64,000 bases of DNA. It comes from Mycobacterium pinniadriaticum (GTDB taxonomy: Bacteria > Actinomycetota > Actinomycetes > Mycobacteriales > Mycobacteriaceae). The stretch is from contig NZ_JAPJDO010000008.1 of assembly GCF_026242045.1 (NCBI RefSeq), forward strand, positions 62,001-126,000, read 5' to 3'. Position numbers and translations under genes: made by a program. How positions within the stretch are numbered: position 1 is the stretch's first letter; each line of letters begins with the position of its first letter. The notes beneath the pieces are model-generated. The model ran no database searches, was not told the origin of the DNA, and worked only from the letters and a program-made list of their open reading frames with translations. Positions 1-8,903 of this stretch are shown here, piece by piece.

Positions 1-2
1 CA

Positions 3-1205
3 AGCAGCCTCGCCTCATCGCCGGTCGGGTGGGTGACGGGTCAGTCCAACACCGCCTACCCCGGGATCGGGTGGCCGCAGACCAACAACACCGCCAGCTT
101 GGGAATCTGGGGCACCGACCTCGGAATCATGTGGGAGAACGGGCTGACCGGCAAGATCCAGCTGGCCTTCGGGGACACCTTCAGCGGGCCGAACATGACC
201 GGCGACTGGCGCTCCAACGTCCTGCTGCTGAGCACCGACACCAACCTGACCAACGGGCTGACGCTGTTGAAGACCGGCTACGCCTACCAGTTCATCCCGA
301 GCTCCGCCGGCGCGCTATTCCCGATCTTCGGATCCGAGGTCACGATCATCCCCACCTCGGCCGTTTCGGTGAACGACGAGCAATACGTCAACTACATGTC
401 GGTCAGGTCGTGGGACACCCCCGGCCGGTGGACCACCAACTATTCGGCTGTCTCAATGTACGACGAGGACACCGACAAGTGGGTGCTGCAGTCATCGACC
501 ATCCGCTCGGCGAGCTGGTTCGGGTCATCCAGGCCGTACGTTCCGGGTAACCAGAACTTCCAGCAGGCGGCCTACGTGCTGGAACCCGCCGATCAGGTCG
601 CCGAGGGCGATACCCAGTACCTGTACGCGTTCGGCACGCCGTCGGGGCGCGCCGGCTCGGCCTACCTGTCCCGGGTCGCCGTCGACGACGTGACGAATCT
701 CGCCAAGTACGAGTACTGGAACGGAACCGATTGGGTCACGGGCAAACCCGTGGCCGCCACCCCGATCATCGGCGATTCCACCCATTCCGCAGGCCTTTTC
801 GGGCCGATCATCGACTGGGCCAACAACCCCCGCGTGTTCGGTGGGATGCTCGGCGGTCTGTTCGGCGCCAAAACAGGCGGCAACGTCAGCGAGATGTCGG
901 TCCAGTACAACGAATACCTGGGCAAGTACGTGATGATGTACGCCGACGGAAAGAACAACATCCAGCTGCGTTACGCCGACGTACCCAACGGCGAGTGGTC
1001 GACACCGATCACCGTGGCGACCTCGACGACGTACCCGGGTCTTTACGCCCCGATGATTCATCCGTGGTCGGGCACCGACAAGCTGGTCGACAACAACGGC
1101 GACCCCGATGACAGCACCCTCTACTGGAATATGTCGCTGTGGGGCAACTACAACGTCGTGCTGATGGAGACCGACCTGTCCTCGTTGAAGGCCACACTGG
1201 TCTGA
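3..1205 (+). CDS. DUF4185 domain protein, 5' end outside window
   Basis: The reading frame is open to the left edge, so the start and any signal peptide lie upstream; a GTG at 33 is only the first in-frame start inside the window. The sequence has the features of the DUF4185 family: a Gly-Trp-Val-Thr-Gly opening, a GTDLGIMWENG segment, FGDTFSG, and later YNEYLGKYVMMYAD and APMIHPWS. Members are mostly exported, beta-propeller-like proteins with a glycosidase-like fold; the enzymatic role in mycobacteria is not settled. It ends 42 bp before the operator of the next gene. The family call is good; the function is unknown. Confidence 0.8.
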   Translation, partial: SSLASSPVGWVTGQSNTAYPGIGWPQTNNTASLGIWGTDLGIMWENGLTGKIQLAFGDTFSGPNMTGDWRSNVLLLSTDTNLTNGLTLLKTGYAYQFIPSSAGALFPIFGSEVTIIPTSAVSVNDEQYVNYMSVRSWDTPGRWTTNYSAVSMYDEDTDKWVLQSSTIRSASWFGSSRPYVPGNQNFQQAAYVLEPADQVAEGDTQYLYAFGTPSGRAGSAYLSRVAVDDVTNLAKYEYWNGTDWVTGKPVAATPIIGDSTHSAGLFGPIIDWANNPRVFGGMLGGLFGAKTGGNVSEMSVQYNEYLGKYVMMYADGKNNIQLRYADVPNGEWSTPITVATSTTYPGLYAPMIHPWSGTDKLVDNNGDPDDSTLYWNMSLWGNYNVVLMETDLSSLKATLV

Positions 1206-1247
1206 GCCCGGCCCCCCGGGGCCACCGGTGCAGTGACGTTCCCTTCT

Positions 1248-1275
1248 GAGTCTAGAATTCAGACTCTGCTAGGCT
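1248..1275 (+). promoter_or_regulatory. Promoter and palindromic operator of the HxlR gene
   Basis: A perfect 6-bp inverted repeat, GAGTCT (1248-1253) and AGACTC (1261-1266) with a 7-nt spacer, is followed by a TAGGCT -10-like hexamer at 1270-1275. The GTG of the HxlR gene begins 7 nt after that hexamer, which would give a leaderless mRNA. The palindrome lies where a bound dimer would cover the -35/-10 spacer, so autorepression is a reasonable inference. Confidence 0.55.
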
Positions 1276-1282
1276 GGCGAGC

Positions 1283-1774
1283 GTGCCCCCCGCCCGCGAC
1301 CTGCTCAGCGCCGAAAACTGTTCGGTCAAGCGGGCACTGGACATCGTCGGCGAGAAGTGGACTCTGCTGGTCCTGCGGGAGGCCTTCTACGGCGCGCGAC
1401 GGTTCGAGTTGTTCCAGGCCCGCATCGGCTGCCCCCGCCAAGTCCTGACCGACCGGCTCAACACCCTGGTCGAGGCGGGCGTGCTGCGACGGGTGCCGTA
1501 CCAGGATCCCGGCCAGCGGGAACGCCACGAGTACCGGCTCACCGAGAAGGGCCGCGACCTGCTGCCCGCCGTGATCGCGTTGATGCACTGGGGCGACAAG
1601 TGGGCGGCAGACCCGGCCGGACCACCGGTCGAGGTCGTCCACCGCGAGTGCGGCCAACCCGTCGAGCTGACACTGCGGTGCAGCGCCGACCAGACCCCCC
1701 TCACCGCGTACGACACCGAGCCGAGACCAGGCCCGGGTGCCCGCCCCGCCAAACCCGGAAGGACGAGCCGATGA
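1283..1774 (+). CDS. HxlR-family winged-helix transcriptional regulator
   Basis: 163 aa. The N-terminal half is a typical HxlR winged helix: Cys-Ser-Val-Lys-Arg-Ala-Leu-Asp near residue 17, GEKWTLLVLREAFYGARRFELFQ, then LTDRLNTLVEAGVLRR and the wing RHEYRLTEKGRDL. HxlR proteins are dimeric one-component regulators that often respond to oxidants or small ligands; the CS pair near residue 14 is typical of the family. The C-terminal ~50 residues carry two more Cys (around HRECGQP and LRCSADQ). The GTG start is chosen because it lies 7 nt after a -10 hexamer. Its stop overlaps the next start (ATGA), so the pair is probably cotranscribed. Confidence 0.88.
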   Translation: MPPARDLLSAENCSVKRALDIVGEKWTLLVLREAFYGARRFELFQARIGCPRQVLTDRLNTLVEAGVLRRVPYQDPGQRERHEYRLTEKGRDLLPAVIALMHWGDKWAADPAGPPVEVVHRECGQPVELTLRCSADQTPLTAYDTEPRPGPGARPAKPGRTSR

Positions 1775-2577
1775 CCGCCACCCACGCATTCGACACCGCA
1801 ATTCGCCTGGCGCACAACGGTATCGGAAGCTACCGTGGGCAGACCACCCCCGAGTACGCCAACATGGTGGGTCCGTTCGGCGGAGTGACCGCCGCCGCGA
1901 TCGTGCGGGCGATCGAGGACCACCCGGACCGGATCGGCCAACCCGTCGCCCTGACCGTCAACTACCTCGTCCCGGTCGGCGACGGCAGTTTCGACATCGC
2001 GCTGCGCGCCGTGCGCACCAACCGGACCAATCAGCACTGGACCGTCGAGGTCGCCCAGGAACATGGCGTCACCACGACCGCCACCGCGGTCTTCGGGATC
2101 CGCCGCGACGCCTGGTCCGACACCGAGGCGACGATGCCCGCGGCTCCGGATCCAGAAGGCCTGCCGCGGGCAATCCTTCCCGAGGGTGTGCGCTGGATGC
2201 GCAACTACGAAATGCGGTATGTCGCGGGTGAAGTACCGGCCGTGGCGAGCGAAAGCACCTCGTCCACCACGACGCTGTGGGTACGTCAGCGTCCCGCCCG
2301 GGCGCTCGACTTCGCCGCGCTCAGCGCACTCAGCGATGTGTTCTATCCGCGGGTGTTTCTGCGCCGCGGGCGCATGCTGCCGGCCGGCACCATCTCACTG
2401 ACGACGTACTTCCATGTCGACGGTGCGGAGCTGGCCCGACAGGGCACCGACTATGTCCTGGCCAGCGCACACGCCCAGCGCTTCGCTCGCGGGTACTTCG
2501 ATCAGACCGCACAGATCTGGGGCCGCGACGCGACCCTGCTGGCAACCAGCCACCAGATCGTCTACTACAAGGACTGA
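1771..2577 (+). CDS. Acyl-CoA thioesterase-like (TesB-type hot-dog) protein
   Basis: 268 aa, starting in an ATGA overlap with the HxlR gene and preceded by GGAAGGACG. The N-terminal half has a thioesterase hot-dog pattern (MVGPFGGVTAAAIVRAIEDHP, LTVNYLVPV, HWTVEV), and the C-terminal half a second one (LWVRQRP, ALSALSDVFYPRVF, ISLTTYFH, GYFDQTAQIWG), the double hot-dog layout of TesB-like and mycobacterial thioesterase-superfamily proteins. Likely cytosolic hydrolysis of an acyl-CoA thioester; the substrate is unknown. The translational coupling suggests that HxlR controls it. Confidence 0.75.
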   Translation: MTATHAFDTAIRLAHNGIGSYRGQTTPEYANMVGPFGGVTAAAIVRAIEDHPDRIGQPVALTVNYLVPVGDGSFDIALRAVRTNRTNQHWTVEVAQEHGVTTTATAVFGIRRDAWSDTEATMPAAPDPEGLPRAILPEGVRWMRNYEMRYVAGEVPAVASESTSSTTTLWVRQRPARALDFAALSALSDVFYPRVFLRRGRMLPAGTISLTTYFHVDGAELARQGTDYVLASAHAQRFARGYFDQTAQIWGRDATLLATSHQIVYYKD

Positions 2578-2614
2578 TCAGGCCGGGGTGCCGTCGGGGA
2601 CAATGAGGCTCACC

Positions 2615-3304
2615 ATGCTCGACGACACCCATCCGCCGGCCGTTCGCCGGTGGCCGCACCTCCTGCGGCTGGCGCTCTTCGTGGTCGTACTGCTGAGCCT
2701 GTTCTATCTGGTGGCGGTGTCCAGGGTGATCGACGTGGGACAGGTTCGCGATGCGGTGGCGGCGACGGGACCCGTCGCTCCCCTGGTCTATCTCACGGTA
2801 TCGGCGATGCTGGCCGCGGTGTTCGTCCCGGGTCCGCTGCTGGCCGCCGGCAGCGGCGTGTTGTTCGGGCCGGTGCTGGGCACCCTGGTGACGCTGGCCT
2901 CGACGGTCCTGACGGCGCTGATCGCCGCCACGCTCGGCAGGCGAGCGGGCCGGGACAGCGCCCGCGTGCTGCTCGGAGCGGACTGGTCGGCACGGATCGA
3001 CGCGCAGGTCCAGCGCCGCGGGTTGTGGGCGGTGGTGGGCCAGCGCTTCGTACCGGGTATCTCCGACGCGTTGGCCTCGTATGCCTTCGGCGCCTTCGGG
3101 ATGCCGTTGTGGCAGATGGCGATCGGGGCGTTCATCGGATCGGCGCCCCGGGCGTTCGTGTACACCGCCTTGGGGGCGTCGATCTCGGACCTCTCCTCGC
3201 CGCTGGCCTACGCCGCGATCGCGGTCTGGTGCATCACGGCCATCATCGGAGCATTCGCCGCCCATCACGGGTATCGCGGCTGGCGTAACCGCGCCGCCCG
3301 GTAG
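2615..3304 (+). CDS. VTT-domain (DedA/TVP38-like) membrane protein
   Basis: About 230 aa with several membrane segments: one near the N-terminus (LLRLALFVVVLLSLFYLVAV) and the VTT core, with FVPGPLLAAGSGVLFGP, a GRRAGRDSAR loop, GLWAVVGQRFVPGISDALASYAFGAFGM and a terminal helix pair. VTT/SNARE-associated proteins are implicated in lipid scrambling or flipping across the membrane. The ATG at 2615 is preferred because GAGG lies 6 nt upstream; an in-frame ATG at 2603 would add four residues. It is on its own strand unit after the thioesterase, with no clear terminator between. Confidence 0.8.
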   Translation: MLDDTHPPAVRRWPHLLRLALFVVVLLSLFYLVAVSRVIDVGQVRDAVAATGPVAPLVYLTVSAMLAAVFVPGPLLAAGSGVLFGPVLGTLVTLASTVLTALIAATLGRRAGRDSARVLLGADWSARIDAQVQRRGLWAVVGQRFVPGISDALASYAFGAFGMPLWQMAIGAFIGSAPRAFVYTALGASISDLSSPLAYAAIAVWCITAIIGAFAAHHGYRGWRNRAAR

Positions 3305-3383
3305 CCGGCGCCGCTGCGGATCCGTCGCCGTCAATACCGACTGACCCGCAGCGTCGTTTCCCGAAGCGCCGGATACTGGCACG

Positions 3384-3770
3384 ATGGCAGATCGCAACGT
3401 GCTGGGCGGCCCGCTACAACCGTGCGGGACCGACCCGATGACGGGCTTCTACCGCGATGGCTGCTGTTCGACCGGCCCGGACGATGTCGGCCGGCACACC
3501 ATCTGCGCGGTCGTGACCGCCGAGTTCCTCGACCACCAGCGCTCGATCGGCAACGACCTGTCCACCCCGATGCCCCAGTACCGCTTCCCCGGGCTGGTGG
3601 CCGGCGACCGATGGTGCGTGACGGCGCTGAACTGGCTGCGCGCCCACACCGACGGGCACGCCGCACCGGTGGTGCTGGCCTGTACCCATGAACGGTCTCT
3701 GGAGATCGTCCCGTTGGAGACGTTGCGGGAATACGCCGTCGACGTGCCCGACGACCTCACCGGCCTCTAG
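3384..3770 (+). CDS. DUF2237 family protein
   Basis: 128 aa covering the whole DUF2237 domain: NVLGGPLQPCGTDPMTGFYRDGCCSTGPDDVGRHTICA at the N-terminus, then GNDLSTPMPQYRFPGLVAGDRWCVTALNW. Conserved Cys at the PCGTD and DGCC motifs and a late Cys in VLACTHE suggest a metal or redox site, but no biochemical role is established for the family. It is a cytosolic stand-alone gene ending at a GC-rich hairpin. Confidence 0.85.
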   Translation: MADRNVLGGPLQPCGTDPMTGFYRDGCCSTGPDDVGRHTICAVVTAEFLDHQRSIGNDLSTPMPQYRFPGLVAGDRWCVTALNWLRAHTDGHAAPVVLACTHERSLEIVPLETLREYAVDVPDDLTGL

Positions 3771-3799
3771 CCGGCCGGGCCGCCGGCCTGCGCGGCCGG
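3771..3799 (+). terminator. Possible GC-rich terminator hairpin
   Basis: Immediately after the DUF2237 stop codon, CCGGCCG (3771-3777) can pair with CGGCCGG (3793-3799) around a 15-nt GC-rich loop that can also fold. There is no U-tract, as is common for mycobacterial terminators. Position supports the call more than sequence does. Confidence 0.4.
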
Positions 3800-3888
3800 G
3801 TAGAACGACGTTGACGACCGCACCCTGACACCCCCACGTCTGGTATGACTGTCTAAGTAATTCGCACCACAGTGAGGACCTGGGCCTG

Positions 3889-6750
3889 GTGAGCGCCCCG
3901 ACCCAAGTGCAGGCAGTCGCCGCAGAGCAGCCGCAGCGAGCGGCTTTGGCCAAGTGGATCCGCCGATTGGCGGTGCCGATCATCCTTGCGTGGATCGGCC
4001 TCATCATCGTCCTGAACTCGGTCGTGCCACAGCTGGAAGAAGTCGGCAAGCTGCGGGCGGTCTCGATGTCCCCCAAGGACGCGCCGTCGGTCATCGCCAT
4101 GATGCGCTCGGGCAAGGTCTTCGAAGAATCTGACTCCGACAGCTCGGCGATGATCGTCCTCGAGGGCGACAACCCACTGGGTGACGATGCACGTCGCTTC
4201 TATATCGACATGGTCGGCAAGCTTCGGGCCGACACCACGCACGTCCAGCACATCCAGGACTTCTGGGGTGATCCGCTGACCGAGGCCGGTGCGCTGAGCG
4301 CCGACGGGAAAGCCGTCTACGTGCAGGTGGCCCTGGCCGGGAACATGGGCGAGACGCTCGGCAACGAATCGGTCGAAGCGGTCCAGAAGATCGTCAGGGG
4401 CCTGTCCCCGCCGCCGGGAGTGAAGGTGTTCGTTACCGGCGGCCCGGCGCTGCAGGCCGACCAGCAGCTCGCCGGCGACAAGAGCATCCGGATCATCGAG
4501 ATCACCACCATCGCCGTCATCCTGACCATGCTGCTGTTCTTCTACCGGTCGATCGTCACGGTCGGCCTCGTCCTGGTGATGCTGATCCTGGGCCTGACGG
4601 TCACCCGCGGCGCAGTGGCATTCCTGGGTTATCACAACCTGATCGGTCTGTCACCATTCGCGACCCAATTGCTCGTCACCCTGGCGATAGCCGCGACGAC
4701 CGACTACGCGATATTCCTGATCGGGCGATACCAGGAGGCCCGATCAATCGGGGAGAGCCGCGAAGACGCCTACTACACGATGTACCACGGCACCGCCCAT
4801 GTGGTGCTGGGCTCGGGCATGACCATCGCGGGCGCGACGTTCTGCCTGTCCTTCACCCGGTTGCCGTATTTCCAGTCGCTGGGCGTTCCGCTGGCGGTCG
4901 GGATGGTCGTCGCGGTGGTGTCGGCGCTGACACTGGGCGCGGCGATCGTCACGGTGGCCAGCCGCTTCGGCCTACTCGAACCGAAGCGGGCCATGCGGAT
5001 TCGGTTCTGGCGCAAGCTGGGAGCAGCCGTGGTGCGCTGGCCCGGCGGCATTCTGTTCTCGACGATCATGATCGCCTTGATCGGGCTGATCACGCTGCCC
5101 GGCTACCAGCCGAACTACAACGACCGCAAGTATCTGCCGGCCGACCTGCCGGCCAACGAGGGCTTCGCGGCGGCGGAGCGGCACTTTCCGATCGCCAGGA
5201 TGAACCCCGAGCTGGTGTTGCTCGAGACCGACCAGGATCTCCGCAACTCGGCCGACTTCCTGGTGATCGAACGGATCAGCAAGGCCATCGCCAAGGTTCC
5301 GGGCATCGGCCGGGTGCAGTCGATCACCCGCCCGGCAGGAAAACCATTGGAGTACAGCACGATTCCGGCCCAGATCAGCATGGGCGGAACCAACCAGACG
5401 ATGAACCGGTCCTATATGGAGGACCGCATGGCCGACATGCTCGTTCAGGGCGAGGACATGCAGAAGACCATCAACACGATGACGCAGATGATCAACTTGA
5501 TGGAGGAGATGAGCGGCACCATGCACGGCATGGTGACCAAGATGGACGAGATGGCCCTCGACATCGCCGACCTGCGCAACCACATCGCCGAGTTCGACGA
5601 CTTCTTCCGGCCGATCCGTAATTACCTGTACTGGGAGCCGCACTGCTACGACATCCCGCTGTGCTGGGCGTTGCGCTCGACGTTCGACACGCTGGATGGG
5701 GTCGACACCATGGTCGACGACATCCAGGAACTGCTGCCCGATATGCATCGACTGGACGCGATGATGCCACAAATGGTTTCGCTGATGCGTCCGACGATCG
5801 AGTCGATGAAGCGGATGCGGATCATGATGCTGACCCAGCAGGCCACCCAGGCTGGTCAGCTGGATCAGCAGGCCGCGTTGAGCGAGAACCAGGCGGCGAT
5901 GGGCGCCGCGTTCAACGATTCACTCAACGACGACACGTTCTACCTGCCGCCGGAGATCTTCGACAACGACGAATTCAAGCGCGGCATAAAGAACTTCATC
6001 TCCCCCAACGGCCATGCGGCCCGGTTCATCATCTCCCATGAGGAAGACCCGCTGTCGGCCGACGGCATCAACCGGATCGACGCGATCAAGAACGCCGTGT
6101 TCGAGGCCATCAAGGGCACGCCACTGGAGGGATCGCAGGTCTATCTGGGTGGCACCGCATCGGCGTTCAAGGACATGCAGGAAGGCAACGAGTACGACTT
6201 GCTGATCGCCGGCGTCGCCGCGTTGTCGCTGATCTTCATCATCATGTTGATCATCACTCGCGCCATCGTGGCCGCGGCCGTGATCGTCGGCACCGTCGTG
6301 CTGTCCCTCGGGGCGTCATTCGGGCTGTCGGTGCTGCTCTGGCAGCACATCCTGGGCATCGAACTGCAGTTCATGGTGATGGCGATGGCGGTCATCATCC
6401 TGTTGGCGGTGGGCGCCGACTACAACCTGCTGCTGGTCGCCCGGATGAAAGAGGAGATACCCGCCGGGATCAACACCGGCATCATCCGCGCGATGGGCGG
6501 TAGCGGGTCGGTGGTGACGGCCGCTGGACTGGTGTTCGCGTTCACGATGATCTCGATGTCGGTCAGCGCCATGGTGGTGGTCGCCCAGGTGGGTACGACG
6601 ATCGGACTCGGCCTGTTGTTCGACACCCTGGTGGTGCGGGCATTCATGACGCCGGCGATCGCCGCCCTGATGGGGCCGTGGTTCTGGTGGCCGAGGATCG
6701 TGCGCCGCAGGCCGCTGGCAACGCGGCCGGCCGGACAGTTACTCCGTTAG
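3889..6750 (+). CDS. MmpL-family RND lipid/siderophore transporter
   Basis: 953 aa, the usual size of the MmpL4/MmpL5 group. It has two RND halves: an N-terminal TM helix (residues ~25-45), a first porter domain, TM bundle 2-6 containing [16 protein letters not shown] near residue 265, then a second half with [15 protein letters not shown] near residue 845. Between them lies a long extracytoplasmic segment (about 498-660) that is very rich in methionine and predicted helical, resembling the coiled-coil insert of MmpL4/5. These transporters export lipids or siderophores using proton motive force and usually work with an MmpS partner; no mmpS gene is adjacent. GTG start. The stop TAG falls in the target duplication of the IS element that follows. 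Confidence 0.88.
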   Translation: MSAPTQVQAVAAEQPQRAALAKWIRRLAVPIILAWIGLIIVLNSVVPQLEEVGKLRAVSMSPKDAPSVIAMMRSGKVFEESDSDSSAMIVLEGDNPLGDDARRFYIDMVGKLRADTTHVQHIQDFWGDPLTEAGALSADGKAVYVQVALAGNMGETLGNESVEAVQKIVRGLSPPPGVKVFVTGGPALQADQQLAGDKSIRIIEITTIAVILTMLLFFYRSIVTVGLVLVMLILGLTVTRGAVAFLGYHNLIGLSPFATQLLVTLAIAATTDYAIFLIGRYQEARSIGESREDAYYTMYHGTAHVVLGSGMTIAGATFCLSFTRLPYFQSLGVPLAVGMVVAVVSALTLGAAIVTVASRFGLLEPKRAMRIRFWRKLGAAVVRWPGGILFSTIMIALIGLITLPGYQPNYNDRKYLPADLPANEGFAAAERHFPIARMNPELVLLETDQDLRNSADFLVIERISKAIAKVPGIGRVQSITRPAGKPLEYSTIPAQISMGGTNQTMNRSYMEDRMADMLVQGEDMQKTINTMTQMINLMEEMSGTMHGMVTKMDEMALDIADLRNHIAEFDDFFRPIRNYLYWEPHCYDIPLCWALRSTFDTLDGVDTMVDDIQELLPDMHRLDAMMPQMVSLMRPTIESMKRMRIMMLTQQATQAGQLDQQAALSENQAAMGAAFNDSLNDDTFYLPPEIFDNDEFKRGIKNFISPNGHAARFIISHEEDPLSADGINRIDAIKNAVFEAIKGTPLEGSQVYLGGTASAFKDMQEGNEYDLLIAGVAALSLIFIIMLIITRAIVAAAVIVGTVVLSLGASFGLSVLLWQHILGIELQFMVMAMAVIILLAVGADYNLLLVARMKEEIPAGINTGIIRAMGGSGSVVTAAGLVFAFTMISMSVSAMVVVAQVGTTIGLGLLFDTLVVRAFMTPAIAALMGPWFWWPRIVRRRPLATRPAGQLLR

Positions 6751-6764
6751 CCCGGATTTTTCGC
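6751..6764 (+). repeat. IS1380-family left terminal inverted repeat
   Basis: CCCGGATTTTTCGC, the exact reverse complement of the right end. It begins directly after the TTAG target copy that carries the mmpL stop codon. Confidence 0.92.
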
Positions 6765-6919
6765 CGGGTTGGCGTGGACGGTGTTCGGTGGCGCTGCGGG
6801 TGTGATGAGCCGCGTGAGTGGGTCGGGGTCGCGTTGGGGTGATCCCTTGTCGCCGGGTTGGGCGGGCTTTCCCAGGGCCAGTGAGTCTTTCGTGGTAGTT
6901 CGGTCACGGGATGTCGGGG

Positions 6920-8317
6920 TCAGCCGAATGCGGTGCGGATGGCCTGCCAGGCGGTCGCGATGATCGCGGTCCAGCGCCAGGTGGCGTCGATGCGCAGCCG
7001 TACCTGTCGTGCGCTGCGGGTGATGCGGGCGGCGACGTGCAGGACTCGGTAGCGGAAGGTGGTGATCTCGGCGCGGGCCAGGTCGGGATGGGCGGCGAAT
7101 CCGATGAGTCGGCACCAGGTGACGAGGTCAGCGGCTGCCAGCACGATTTCCAGCCAGGCGGCGTTGGCCGAGAAGGCGTGGCACGGCAGGTTACGCAGGC
7201 CGGTGTTCTTGAGTTCGCGGATGCGGTCTTCGACACGGGCGTGCTGACGATGCCGTAGTTCCAGGCCGGCGACTTGGCCTGCCACGACACCGGTCGGGGT
7301 GTCGGTGATGAACGCGGTGACCCGCATGCCGTCGGCGTCGGTGAACCGCAACTGCGCTCCGGGGTGGGGGCGTTCCTTGCGCAGGATCAACCGGGTGCCC
7401 GGCGGCCAGCTACTGAGGTTGACCAGATCGGTGGCTTCGGCGACCCACGCGCCGTCACGCAGGCCGCCGTCGGCGTCGATTGCCGGATACCAGGCATCGC
7501 CGAGGTTGAGGGTGTCCACCGCGTCCTGCACGCGCCAGTCAACGGAATAGCCGAAGGAGAACCCCACCCCGGCCGCCCGGCACGCATCAGCGAAGTCGTG
7601 GGTGGACCCGGCGGTGTCACAACGCACCAACACCCTCGGCGCAGCGGGGTTGTGCGGGTCGGGACGCCAGTGCGGCGGCAGGGCCGCCAGCGCCTGGGCA
7701 AGAACGGTGATGTGGTCGGCGGCGGTGTTGGAGCCGGCACGGCCGGTGCGCAGCAGTCCGGCCAGTGCTTCACCCCCGGAGATTTCCGGGCGATCCAGAA
7801 ACGCCAGGAGTGGATGCAGGCCGAAGGTCTTCTTCCAGGTCGGCGTCGCCAGCTCCTTGTTGTCGGAGTGATCAGCCACCAGGGTGGCGTCGATGTCGAT
7901 GTGCAACCACTGACCAGCTGCGGGCGCGGCTCCCGCCGACCACGCCGCCGCCCTGGCCACGCCTCGGGCAGTGCGGATACCGGGCAGGTGAGCGGAGTCG
8001 ATCCGCTGGTCGACCAGCCGCCACATCGTGGTCGTCGAGGCCTTCGCCCCGAACACGTGCTCACGATCGCCACACAACTGGCCGACGCCGTCGATGCAGT
8101 CTGCGCCGTCGGCGACCGCGGCGACCAGATCGGCGAAGACATCGCCGGGCGCATACACCCACGGGCCCCGGTACGTGTCGGCCAACACCCCGGTGACCTG
8201 CGCCGATAACCCGGTACGGTCGGCTAGTTCGCGCAGCATGCCCATGCCCGCGTGCGACACGACGCCGTGGCCGTCAGCCGACACTTTCACCCGTGATCCG
8301 GCCGCGATATTCTTCAC
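6920..8317 (-). CDS. IS1380-family DDE transposase
   Basis: 465 aa, full length for the family. The acidic triad can be placed at Asp141 or Asp143 (HIDIDATLV), Asp234 (LVRCDTAG) and Glu363 (ARVEDRIRELKNTG), the last in the characteristic IS1380 context. It opens with a short N-terminal region (MKNIAAGSRVKVSADGHGVV) common to actinobacterial members. No frameshift or stop interrupts it, so the element should be transposition-competent. Oriented opposite to mmpL, filling most of the element. Confidence 0.93.
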   Translation of the reverse strand: MKNIAAGSRVKVSADGHGVVSHAGMGMLRELADRTGLSAQVTGVLADTYRGPWVYAPGDVFADLVAAVADGADCIDGVGQLCGDREHVFGAKASTTTMWRLVDQRIDSAHLPGIRTARGVARAAAWSAGAAPAAGQWLHIDIDATLVADHSDNKELATPTWKKTFGLHPLLAFLDRPEISGGEALAGLLRTGRAGSNTAADHITVLAQALAALPPHWRPDPHNPAAPRVLVRCDTAGSTHDFADACRAAGVGFSFGYSVDWRVQDAVDTLNLGDAWYPAIDADGGLRDGAWVAEATDLVNLSSWPPGTRLILRKERPHPGAQLRFTDADGMRVTAFITDTPTGVVAGQVAGLELRHRQHARVEDRIRELKNTGLRNLPCHAFSANAAWLEIVLAAADLVTWCRLIGFAAHPDLARAEITTFRYRVLHVAARITRSARQVRLRIDATWRWTAIIATAWQAIRTAFG

Positions 8318-8423
8318 CCGCGAGGTGCCTTCCCGTCAGCGATATCGAACCCTAGAGAAGTCCGATTATCCCTTGCAGGACAGGCACTTTCGCGCATCTA
8401 CACCCCGAAACTCACAACATCAT

Positions 8424-8437
8424 GCGAAAAATCCGGG
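8424..8437 (-). repeat. IS1380-family right terminal inverted repeat
   Basis: GCGAAAAATCCGGG on the plus strand, a perfect match to the left end in inverted orientation. It is followed directly by the second TTAG target copy. Confidence 0.92.
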
Positions 8438-8442
8438 TTAGC

Positions 8443-8504
8443 CGCGAGCGTGCGTGTCGGTCCCGCGACACACCGTGGCAGCCGCACCTAAACGCACACT
8501 CGCG
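8443..8504 (+). repeat. Structured intergenic repeat, copy A
   Basis: A 62-bp palindrome within a palindrome. Outer arms 8443-8454 and 8493-8504 pair over 12 bp with one G-U; an inner hairpin has stem GTGTCG (8454-8459) and CGACAC (8466-8471). Related copies lie at 10490-10549 and, inverted, at 60154-60215. This copy sits between the convergent ends of mmpL (before the IS arrived) and vapC, a position suited to a bidirectional terminator. Confidence 0.7.
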
Positions 8505-8519
8505 ACGGTGAGGTGGCGA

Positions 8520-8903
8520 TCACCGCGGCACGACCGTGACCGCGCACCGAGGTCCGTTTGCTCCGGACAGCCGAGCATCTGCCGTGACAAGGGCACAGTC
8601 CAAATTCTCCGCGAGCGCGACATACATTGCGTCGTAAGCTGTTACAGCAGAGCGAAGTTCCCAGATACGCGCGAGTAGAGGTGCAGCAGCGTAACGTGTC
8701 AACCCGAGCCCCGTCCAGACAGTCAGTGCCCGGCGCGCGTGGTCTGAAGCCAGCAAACCGGCAAGGACCTGGCGACGCAATACGCTGACCACCTCCGCAT
8801 CTACCAGGTGTGGCGCATGGACGGATTCGACTGCGAGGAGTCGGCGTGCCTGACCCTCATTCAACAGCGCCGAAACTGCGGCCGACGCGTCGATGACGAT
8901 CAT
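8520..8903 (-). CDS. vapC: VapC-type PIN-domain toxin ribonuclease
   Basis: 127 aa, one PIN domain. The expected acidic residues are present: Asp5 (MIVIDASAA), Glu37 (LVDAEVVSVLRR), Asp91 (TAYDAMYVALAE) and Asp109 (LVTADARL). PIN toxins are Mg-dependent RNases that cleave specific tRNA, rRNA or mRNA sites and are neutralised by their VapB partner. The start codon overlaps the vapB stop (ATGA), the standard antitoxin-first arrangement. No lesion is seen, so the module looks functional. Confidence 0.92.
   Translation of the reverse strand: MIVIDASAAVSALLNEGQARRLLAVESVHAPHLVDAEVVSVLRRQVLAGLLASDHARRALTVWTGLGLTRYAAAPLLARIWELRSAVTAYDAMYVALAENLDCALVTADARLSGANGPRCAVTVVPR

Larger units (their letters stand above)
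6751..8437. mobile_element. Intact IS1380-family insertion sequence
   Basis: A 1687-bp element with perfect 14-bp terminal inverted repeats (CCCGGATTTTTCGC outward from each end) and a single transposase gene on the minus strand. The flanks are the 4-bp direct repeat TTAG (6747-6750 and 8438-8441), a target duplication of the size IS1380 elements make. The first TTAG contains the TAG stop of the mmpL gene, so insertion left the mmpL product unchanged but separated it from its natural 3' flank. Intact ends, transposase and target duplication point to a recent event. Confidence 0.92.
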
